From NCBI GenBank assembly GCA_002501065.1, contig DLRK01000045.1:1-19232 (forward strand): DNA of 19,232 nt, in the 5' to 3' direction. Origin of the DNA: Akkermansiaceae bacterium UBA7890. GTDB lineage: Bacteria > Verrucomicrobiota > Verrucomicrobiia > Verrucomicrobiales > Akkermansiaceae. The notes under the pieces were generated by a model. It ran no database searches and was not told the DNA's origin. It worked only from the letters and a program-made list of their open reading frames with translations. Positions 1 to 6,749 of the stretch are shown piece by piece. The translations under genes were made by a program, and so were the position numbers. Position 1 is the first letter of the stretch, and every line of letters starts with the position of its first letter.

Positions 1-1
1 G

Positions 2-2011
2 AACATCCTCTGGATCTTCATCGAACTCCACAATCCCCATCCTGCCCCCGTCACTCTCGATGGCTGGAGCCTGAGCAATGATGGAGCCGACCTCGAAAAA
101 TTCACCTTCCCCCCCGGGACACAGATCAATGGGCAGGGCCACCTCGTCGTCTGGTGCTCGGCAAATCCGAACCTCCCGGGCCTGAACAGCCAGTTTTCCC
201 TGAACTCCACCGGAGAAACCATCTACCTCACCGACACTGACGGCGGACGGATCGATGCCCTCGCCTTCGGGCTCCAGGTTGCCAACCTCTCCCTGAACCG
301 GAACGCGTCCGACTGGTTCCTGAGCAATCCCACCCCCGCCTCGGACAATGGCCCGGCCATTCCTCTGGGACCGCAGGATGCGCTCACCCTGAACGAGTGG
401 ATGACCAACCGCATTCCTGGCACTGCCGACTGGCTTGAGATCTACAATACAAACCTGAATAATCCGGTCCCCCTGAGAAATATCCATGTTCGCAACGGCG
501 CGGTCACCGCCCGCTACGGTCACCTCTCCTTCCTCGGACCCGGAAGTCATTTCCGCCTGTGGGCTGACGCCCAGGGCGGCGCAGGCCATCTGGACCTGCG
601 GCTACAGGCCGAAGGAGGATCCCTCATTCTCATCGACGAGAAAGGCCTGGAGATCGAGAGTGTCAATTACAGCGCCCAGGCAGAGGACGTCTCCGGCGGA
701 CGCTACCCGGACGGCAGCAGCAGCATTCGCGTGTTCAACGAGTCGGCCAGCCCCGGCACCTCCAACTACCTCGCCCTGAACAGCGGCTTGCTCCTGAATG
801 AACTCCTGGCCGGCCATCCTGGAGAAGGGGCCGGCTGGATTGAACTCCGAAACACACTTGCACAGCCCCAATCCCTTGGCGGCCACGCACTTGTGATTGG
901 CGATCGGGACGATCCACGGTGGGCCTTCCCCGACCCACTTGAAATTCCAGGTAATGGCTACCTGGTCATCTCCTGCGATCCCTCCCAACCGACATCCGAC
1001 CATCCGGCTAATCTCAATACCGGCAATCTCCTGTCCCCCCAGGGCAGCCAGGTCTATCTCTTCAACAGCGACGGACGGGAACTTGACCGCGTGTTTTACG
1101 GTGCACAGATCGCCGGATGGACGATCGGTCGTGCAAGTAACAGCACATGGCAGCTTCTTGCCAGCCCCACTGCCGGAACCGTCAATTCGGGTAATGCCGC
1201 CCTCGCCAGCACCTCCGGTTTGCGTATCAACGAGTGGCTGACCAATCCAGGGAAAGGCCAGGAGGACTTCGTGGAGCTCTTCAATCGTTCCGGTTCCCGT
1301 CCCGTCGCACTGGCAGGCCTGGGCCTGACCGACGACCTCAGCACCTCCGGCATCGACCAGTATTCCATCCCCCCTCTCAGCTTCATCGGTCCAGAGGGAT
1401 TCGTTGCCTACCTCGCCGACGGCGAAGCCGGCCCCGGTCATCTCCCCTTCCGTCTCGACTCCCTCGGAGAAACTCTTCGCCTCTACCAGTCAACCCAACC
1501 CTCCATTATTGATGAGGTGACCTGGGGGGTGGAGGAATCCGGCGTCTCCTCCGGGCGCCAGGCCGATGGCGGCTCAACCATTGGCTCACTGCCCTTTCAG
1601 TCAGCCGGCACGTCCAACACCGAGAATCCAAACTCCGATCGGGACGGCGACGAAATGCCTGATGAATGGGAGATCGCGAAGGGCCTCGATCCGGATTCCG
1701 CTGCCGATGCCACCCTTGATCTCGACGGCGACCGTCGTTCGAACCTTTACGAATACCGCAGCGATACCGACCCCGGTGACCCCACCAGCTTCCTGCAATT
1801 CTCCTCCGCCCGTCACGACGGCGCGGTCTTCACCCTGGAATTCAATGCCCGGCCTGGAATCCGCTACACCATCGAGGGGAGCTCCGACCTCTTCAACTGG
1901 TCTGAACGGGGAACCATCGAATCGCAACCAAATCCCCGGGTGGAAAGTTTCTCCGACCAGCACAGAGGGCAGGAACATTACTACCGACTCGTTGCAGAGC
2001 GCTCCAATTAA
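2..2011 (+). CDS. Lamin-tail-domain (LTD) secreted protein, 3' part only
   Basis: The reading frame is open from base 2 to the TAA at 2009-2011, so this is the last ~669 residues of a larger protein whose start lies left of the window. Four LTD-like beta modules follow one another. The first is truncated (IELHNPHPAPVTLDGWSLS, 20-80). The others open with LNEWMTNRIPGTADWLEIYN (about 388), LLLNELLAGHPGEGAGWIEL (about 790) and LRINEWLTNPGKGQEDFVEL (about 1219). Then comes a Ca-binding DRDGDEMPDEW...DLDGDRRSNLYEY stretch (1636-1757), and a C-terminal module with PGIRYTIEGSSDLFNWSERG (1855-1915) ending in HYYRLVAERSN. LTD modules are known in nuclear lamins and in bacterial secreted proteins, where they often sit C-terminal to a CotH-like kinase or nuclease domain; whether that holds here cannot be seen. 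Export and a surface adhesion role are inferred. An ATG at 401 lies inside the second LTD module and is not the start. Confidence 0.9.
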   Translation, partial: NILWIFIELHNPHPAPVTLDGWSLSNDGADLEKFTFPPGTQINGQGHLVVWCSANPNLPGLNSQFSLNSTGETIYLTDTDGGRIDALAFGLQVANLSLNRNASDWFLSNPTPASDNGPAIPLGPQDALTLNEWMTNRIPGTADWLEIYNTNLNNPVPLRNIHVRNGAVTARYGHLSFLGPGSHFRLWADAQGGAGHLDLRLQAEGGSLILIDEKGLEIESVNYSAQAEDVSGGRYPDGSSSIRVFNESASPGTSNYLALNSGLLLNELLAGHPGEGAGWIELRNTLAQPQSLGGHALVIGDRDDPRWAFPDPLEIPGNGYLVISCDPSQPTSDHPANLNTGNLLSPQGSQVYLFNSDGRELDRVFYGAQIAGWTIGRASNSTWQLLASPTAGTVNSGNAALASTSGLRINEWLTNPGKGQEDFVELFNRSGSRPVALAGLGLTDDLSTSGIDQYSIPPLSFIGPEGFVAYLADGEAGPGHLPFRLDSLGETLRLYQSTQPSIIDEVTWGVEESGVSSGRQADGGSTIGSLPFQSAGTSNTENPNSDRDGDEMPDEWEIAKGLDPDSAADATLDLDGDRRSNLYEYRSDTDPGDPTSFLQFSSARHDGAVFTLEFNARPGIRYTIEGSSDLFNWSERGTIESQPNPRVESFSDQHRGQEHYYRLVAERSN

Positions 2012-2067
2012 CGAACGGACCCTCCCGGAGGCAACTGACCCTATTCCCGGAGACGATTGAAGATTGC

Positions 2068-2090
2068 GGTTCCCTCCCTCTCGGGAGACC
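2068..2090 (+). promoter_or_regulatory. Small hairpin upstream of uxaC
   Basis: CTCCC (2074-2078), loop TCTC, GGGAG (2083-2087) makes a perfect 5 bp stem. GGT (2068-2070) and ACC (2088-2090) can add three more pairs across a 3-base bulge. It ends 14 bases before the uxaC ATG. It could be a 5' UTR structure or the 3' end signal of the preceding LTD gene, but no T-run follows. The wider 93 bp gap shows no clear -35/-10 pair. Confidence 0.25.
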
Positions 2091-2104
2091 CTTAACGTCC
2101 CTGC

Positions 2105-3523
2105 ATGCCGCGCGCCTTTCTGGACGACAACTTCCTCCTCCACAGCGGAACCGCCGAGCGCCTCTTCCACGATGTGGCTGCCGTCCAGCCGATTATCGAC
2201 TACCACACCCACCTCCCGCCATGCGAGGTGGCCGGGAATCAACGCTGGGAGAACATCACCGATCTATGGCTCGGGGAGGATCACTACAAGTGGCGCGCCA
2301 TGCGGGCAAATGGAATTCCCGAGTCTCATGTCACCGGGTCCGCCTCACCCCGGGAAAAATTCCAGGCCTGGGCTGAAACCGTTCCTCATACCGCCGGAAA
2401 TCCTCTCTTCCATTGGACCCATCTCGAACTCCGTCGCTGCTTCAGCATCGACACCCTGCTCAACCCGGACACCGCGGAAAATATATGGCATGCCGCTAAC
2501 GAGCGCCTTGCCGAAGACGACTTCTGTGCACATGGACTGCTCACCCGCTTCCGGGTGGATACAGTGGGGACCACCGATGATCCCTCCCATTCCCTTTCGC
2601 ATCACCAGGCCTGTGCCGCCCTCGATCTCGAAACAAAGATTTATCCCACCTTCCGGCCTGACAAGGCCGCCATGGTCGACCGTCCCCACATTCTCAATCC
2701 CTTCTGCGATCAACTCGGGCAGGAATGCGACATGGAAATCCAGTCCCTCCCTGAACTTCTTGAGGCACTGCACAAGCGTCATGACGACTTTCACGCCGCG
2801 GGATGCCGCCTCTCTGATCACGGGATGCGCTACTGTCCCTCCGAATCCTGCACCGAAAAGGAGGCTGCTTCGATTTTCCAGAGCGCCCGCTGCGAGGAAC
2901 TCGCCGTTAACGCCGCCGAAGTCGACCAGTTCACCTCCTTCCTCATGCAACAGATCGGGCGCTGGAATTCGGAACGGGACTGGGCCATGCAGCTCCACCT
3001 TGCGCCCGTACGCAATCCCAATTCCCGTTACTTCGATCAACTCGGTCCCGACTCCGGATTCGACACCATAGGCGACTGGCCGCAGGGAAATCGCTTGCTC
3101 CGGTTCCTGGATCTCCTCGACCACGTGAAAGCCCTTCCCAAAACCATCCTCTACAACCTCAATCCGCGCGACAACGCCCTTTTCGCCGCGGCCTGCGGAT
3201 CCTTCCAACAAGGTCCCACCCCCGGTCGTATCCAGTGGGGATCAGCCTGGTGGTACAATGACACCTTGCGCGGCATGACCGACCAGATTCAAACCCTCGC
3301 ATCCATCGGTCTCCTGTCGCGCTTCATTGGAATGCTCACCGATTCGCGCTCTTTCCTGTCCTATCCCCGGCATGAATACTTCCGCCGTCTCCTCTGCAAT
3401 CTGATCGCCACCGATGTCGAAAATGGCGAAATCCCGGACGACCGGGACTTCCTTGATTCCCTGATTCGAAACATCTGCTATGAAAACGCCAAGGCCTATC
3501 TCACCTTCCCTCACCATGTTTAG
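2105..3523 (+). CDS. uxaC: Uronate isomerase (glucuronate/galacturonate isomerase)
   Basis: UxaC interconverts D-glucuronate and D-fructuronate, or D-galacturonate and D-tagaturonate. It is the first cytoplasmic step of hexuronate catabolism and belongs to the amidohydrolase superfamily. The 472 aa length matches the family (about 470). Visible family motifs are DYHTHLPP with metal-ligand-type H34 and H36, TTDDP at 156-160, QLHLAPVRNPNSRYF followed by LGPDSGFDTIGD (about 300-325), GSAWWYNDTLRGM (about 379), and MLTDSRSFLSYPRHEYFRRL with D413. The start at 2105 fits the usual N-terminus (FLDDNFLL). No Shine-Dalgarno sequence precedes it. The stop overlaps the ATG of the sulfatase, so the two are probably translationally coupled and serve the same polysaccharide pathway. 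No other uronate genes (uxuA, uxuB, kdgK) are in the window. Identity is very secure; which uronate is preferred cannot be told. Confidence 0.97.
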   Translation: MPRAFLDDNFLLHSGTAERLFHDVAAVQPIIDYHTHLPPCEVAGNQRWENITDLWLGEDHYKWRAMRANGIPESHVTGSASPREKFQAWAETVPHTAGNPLFHWTHLELRRCFSIDTLLNPDTAENIWHAANERLAEDDFCAHGLLTRFRVDTVGTTDDPSHSLSHHQACAALDLETKIYPTFRPDKAAMVDRPHILNPFCDQLGQECDMEIQSLPELLEALHKRHDDFHAAGCRLSDHGMRYCPSESCTEKEAASIFQSARCEELAVNAAEVDQFTSFLMQQIGRWNSERDWAMQLHLAPVRNPNSRYFDQLGPDSGFDTIGDWPQGNRLLRFLDLLDHVKALPKTILYNLNPRDNALFAAACGSFQQGPTPGRIQWGSAWWYNDTLRGMTDQIQTLASIGLLSRFIGMLTDSRSFLSYPRHEYFRRLLCNLIATDVENGEIPDDRDFLDSLIRNICYENAKAYLTFPHHV

Positions 3524-5414
3524 CCGCTTCTTCTCCCTCAGTTTCCTCTTTCTGGGCTCCGGGCTCTGCGCCCTCATTGCTGCAACGGGCGAGCGTCCCA
3601 ACATCCTCTGGCTCTCCTCCGAGGACCACGGGCCTCACCTCGGATGTTACGGCGACAACTACGCCACTACTCCCAACCTCGACGCCTTTGCCAGGAAGTC
3701 CCTCCTTTATCAAAATGCCATCTCGACAGCTCCCGTTTGCGCCCCGGCCCGTACCACCATCATCTGCGGAATGTATGCCCCTTCCCTGGGTGCCCATCAC
3801 ATGCGATCACAGGCAGCTAAACCAGAGTGGCTGAAGTTCTATCCCGAATTCCTGCGGGAAGCCGGCTACTACTGCACCAACAACTCCAAAACCGACTATA
3901 ACATCGATCACAACATCAAGCAGATCTGGGATGAATCCTCCAGGAAGGCGCACTACCAAAAGCGCAAAAAGGGTCAGCCGTTCTTCGCTATTTTCAACCA
4001 GACCTGCACCCACGAGAGCCGCATTCGTGCCCGCAATGCCAAGACCAGTCACGACCCGGCCAAGGCCCCCCTGCCCCCCTATCACCCTGATATCCCGGTC
4101 GTCCGGGACAACTGGGCCCAATACTACGACCGTCTGACCCAGATGGATGACTGGTTCGAGGATCACCTCCAGGCCCTGGAGGACCAAGGCCTCTCCGAGG
4201 ACACGATCGTGATCTTCTGGGCCGACCATGGATCAGGCATGCCCCGCGGCAAACGCTATGCCGGCTGGAGCGGTCTCCACGTCCCCATGATCGTGCACAT
4301 CCCGGAAAAGTGGAAGCACCTCAGGCCCCCTGAATACAAGCCTGGGAGCACCTCCGACCGCCTTGTCGGCTTCGTCGATCTGGGTGCCACCATGCTCTCC
4401 CTCGCTGGCATCAAACCCGCGGCCTTTCAGCAGGGCAAAGCCTTCCTCGGCAAATACGTCACCCCGAAACCAGAATACTCCTTCGGCTTCCGCGGCCGCA
4501 TGGACGAACGCCCCGATTGCTCCCGTACGGTAGTAGACGGGAAGTATGTCTATATTCGTAACTTCATGCCCCATCTTCCCCACGGCCAGATCCTCCACTA
4601 TCAGATGGAAACTCAGACAACCCGTCTCTGGCGCCGTCTCTTCCACCAGGGCAAACTCAATAAAGTACAATCGGCCTTCTGGGAGAAAAAGGCCCCCGAG
4701 GAACTCTACGACATCACTGCGGATCCCCACGAAACGAATAACCTGGCGGCAGATCCGGCCTGCAGGAAACAACTCCTCGAAATGCGGGCGGCTCTATACG
4801 ACAACCTTTCAGCGACCTTCGATGTGGCGCTTCTTCCGGAAGGCATGTTTCATGACGCGGCCAAAAAGCACGGGATCACCCCTGCCGATCTCACCCGCAG
4901 GAAGAATTTCTACTCTGTGCCTGAAATCCGCAAGGCAGCCGACCTGCTTCTGGAACCGGACCTCAAGACCGATCAGGTCGCCCCCATGCTCAAGGCCACA
5001 CTCCCCTCCCAGCGCTACTGGGCTGTCCTGGCCTGCCTCTACCGGGGCGAACACTTGACCCGGGCTCTTGATGCAGAACTGGAGCAATTGCTCCGCGATC
5101 CCTCCCGGAGCGTCCAGATCGCGGCCGCTGAAACGCTCGCAGCCCACCCCCGTGACGAACAACAGCGCAACAGGGCCATTGAAGTCCTCCTCGAAAACAG
5201 CGATCCCACCGCCTCCAGTGCTTATCATGCGGTCGCCGCCCTCAACGCTCTGGACCATCAATCCCATGAAATCCTGAAACCCCTCAAGGACAGAATCCTC
5301 AAGCTTCCCACCAACGATCCAAATGCTCCGGGACGCCCGAATGGGTATGCAGGTCGAATGCACAAGCACATAGCCACGCCCATTTCCGATTACTTTCCCT
5401 GGGAGGAAAAGTAG
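3516..5414 (+). CDS. Exported FGly-type sulfatase with C-terminal HEAT-like domain
   Basis: A 632 aa type I sulfatase hydrolysing sulfate esters or N-sulfates, probably on a polysaccharide. The start at 3516 is chosen over the in-frame ATG at 3480 because it places a clean signal peptide (MFSRFFSLSFLFLGSGLCAL) at the N-terminus and overlaps the uxaC stop in the typical ATG-TTTAG manner. Metal-site residues E36-D37 lie in NILWLSSEDHGPHLGCYGD. The formylglycine motif is C75-A-P-A-R79, and the second metal site is WADHGSG (D237, H238) followed by K246 and the SGLHVPMIVHIP segment. The DITADPHETNNLA stretch is typical of the family C-terminal subdomain. Residues about 480-595 form helical HEAT-like repeats. 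The SEDxxPHLGCYGD style resembles bacterial enzymes annotated as heparan N-sulfatase-like; exact substrate is inference. Maturation needs a formylglycine-generating enzyme encoded elsewhere. Confidence 0.95.
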   Translation: MFSRFFSLSFLFLGSGLCALIAATGERPNILWLSSEDHGPHLGCYGDNYATTPNLDAFARKSLLYQNAISTAPVCAPARTTIICGMYAPSLGAHHMRSQAAKPEWLKFYPEFLREAGYYCTNNSKTDYNIDHNIKQIWDESSRKAHYQKRKKGQPFFAIFNQTCTHESRIRARNAKTSHDPAKAPLPPYHPDIPVVRDNWAQYYDRLTQMDDWFEDHLQALEDQGLSEDTIVIFWADHGSGMPRGKRYAGWSGLHVPMIVHIPEKWKHLRPPEYKPGSTSDRLVGFVDLGATMLSLAGIKPAAFQQGKAFLGKYVTPKPEYSFGFRGRMDERPDCSRTVVDGKYVYIRNFMPHLPHGQILHYQMETQTTRLWRRLFHQGKLNKVQSAFWEKKAPEELYDITADPHETNNLAADPACRKQLLEMRAALYDNLSATFDVALLPEGMFHDAAKKHGITPADLTRRKNFYSVPEIRKAADLLLEPDLKTDQVAPMLKATLPSQRYWAVLACLYRGEHLTRALDAELEQLLRDPSRSVQIAAAETLAAHPRDEQQRNRAIEVLLENSDPTASSAYHAVAALNALDHQSHEILKPLKDRILKLPTNDPNAPGRPNGYAGRMHKHIATPISDYFPWEEK

Positions 5415-5478
5415 CTGACACGGATTCCACCACTCCCGGATGACACCCAAAAAGAGGGGGAACTCACCCCACCACGCT

Positions 5479-5484
5479 TAAAAT
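5479..5484 (+). promoter_or_regulatory. Possible -10 element for ispH
   Basis: TAAAAT matches the sigma-70 -10 consensus at 5 of 6 positions and lies 27 bases before the ispH ATG, in the 97 bp gap after the sulfatase. No matching -35 is visible at 16-18 bp spacing (the region is GGGGGAACTC), so this is weak. It would give ispH its own promoter, independent of the uxaC-sulfatase pair. Confidence 0.3.
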
Positions 5485-5511
5485 GTTTCCGGACGCTACC
5501 ATCAGTTCTCC

Positions 5512-6741
5512 ATGAGCAAGGCTTCCGCCAGACAGAAGCGCAAGCGTGTAAACGTGCGCCGACCCGACGTCATGGAGAAGGTTCAGGCTGAGGTTGAATT
5601 GCACTACCGCTCGCCAATCATCGAGAAATTGCGCGAGCGTGGCGGCACCCTCACCATCGGCAACACGACCCTTCGGCTCGCCCGGAAATTCGGTTTCTGC
5701 TACGGAGTGGAACGCGCCATTGATCTCGCCTACGCGGCCCGCCGCGTCTTCCCCGACAATGACATCTTCCTCATCGGCGAAATCATCCACAACCCCGAGG
5801 TCAACCGGCAACTTGAGGAAATGGGCATCGTGTCCCTTCCCTGGAAAGAGATGAACGAGCGATACGATGCCCTCACCGAGGATGACGTGGTTCTCGTTCC
5901 TGCCTTCGGAGCCCCAACCGCTTTCATGCACAAGATTGAAGATGCGGGGTGCTATGTCATAGACACCACCTGCGGTGACGTCATGAAAGTCTGGCGCCGG
6001 GTGCGGACCTATGCGAAGAACGGGACCACTTCCATCATCCACGGAAAGAAGGGACATGAGGAAACCCGGGCCACAGCCTCCCGTGCCTGGGGAGAGGACC
6101 GGCAGGGTCACTACCTTGTCGTCCTCACCCTGGAAGAAGCCGACTACATCTGCGATTACATCCGCCATGGAGGAAATCACACCGAATTTCTCACCCGTTT
6201 CGAAGGTGCCACCTCGGATAACTTCAATCCTGATCTTCACCTCAAGGAACTAGGAGTGGCCAATCAGACCACCATGCTGAAAAGTGAAACTGAGGAGATC
6301 CAGCGTCGCATCAGCGCCGCCGTAAGGGATCGTGACGGTTCTTCGGAACGCCTCCAGGTCTTCGACACCATTTGCGGCGCCACGCAGGAACGCCAGGACG
6401 CCCTCTTCGATATGCTTCGCGACCCCCTGGACATGCTCCTCGTTGTCGGTGGTTATAACAGCTCCAACACCTCGCACCTGGTCGAGATAGGCCAGGAGCA
6501 ATTGCCCACCTTCTTTATTCGGGATGCCAGTTGCATCTCTTCCCTAGAAAAGATCTCCAACTATGACCTGAAGACCAAAGAGGAGATCAAGAGCGACTAC
6601 CCATCCAAACTATTCGGTGATGACCCTATCATCCTCGGGGTCACCGCCGGGGCATCCTGCCCTGCCAACCTCATCGAGGCCACCATTCTGCGGGCCTTCG
6701 AACTGCGCGGAATCAAGCGTTCAGATGTTCAGGCAGCCTGA
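5512..6741 (+). CDS. ispH: 4-hydroxy-3-methylbut-2-enyl diphosphate reductase, long plant/cyanobacterial-type
   Basis: IspH (LytB) is the [4Fe-4S] enzyme that makes IPP and DMAPP in the last step of the MEP isoprenoid pathway. The three cluster cysteines are C63 (KFGFCYGVERA), C154 (VIDTTCGDVMKVW) and C288 (FDTICGATQERQDA). Active-site-type residues are H93 (GEIIHNPEV), H182 and E184 (KGHEET), T253-T254 (NQTTML) and the NSSNTSH loop (316-322). At 409 aa it is about 90 residues longer than the E. coli form. The extra length (basic N-terminus, the CDYI...TEFLTRFEGA insert) and the motifs RAIDLAYAARR, IIHNP and CGATQERQDA match the plant/cyanobacterial subclass. C154-G-D replaces the usual C-P-W/L after the second cysteine. 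No Shine-Dalgarno sequence is present. The stop lies 8 bp from the stop of the convergent TPR gene. Confidence 0.97.
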   Translation: MSKASARQKRKRVNVRRPDVMEKVQAEVELHYRSPIIEKLRERGGTLTIGNTTLRLARKFGFCYGVERAIDLAYAARRVFPDNDIFLIGEIIHNPEVNRQLEEMGIVSLPWKEMNERYDALTEDDVVLVPAFGAPTAFMHKIEDAGCYVIDTTCGDVMKVWRRVRTYAKNGTTSIIHGKKGHEETRATASRAWGEDRQGHYLVVLTLEEADYICDYIRHGGNHTEFLTRFEGATSDNFNPDLHLKELGVANQTTMLKSETEEIQRRISAAVRDRDGSSERLQVFDTICGATQERQDALFDMLRDPLDMLLVVGGYNSSNTSHLVEIGQEQLPTFFIRDASCISSLEKISNYDLKTKEEIKSDYPSKLFGDDPIILGVTAGASCPANLIEATILRAFELRGIKRSDVQAA

Positions 6742-6749
6742 TCGGCGTA

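Noticed and set aside
602..1441. 279-codon minus-strand frame opposite the LTD gene
   Set aside because: Shadow frame; the plus strand has clear repeated LTD modules over the same bases.
2345..3211. 288-codon minus-strand frame opposite uxaC, and similar frames opposite the sulfatase and ispH
   Set aside because: All lie wholly within strongly conserved plus-strand genes and show no family motifs.
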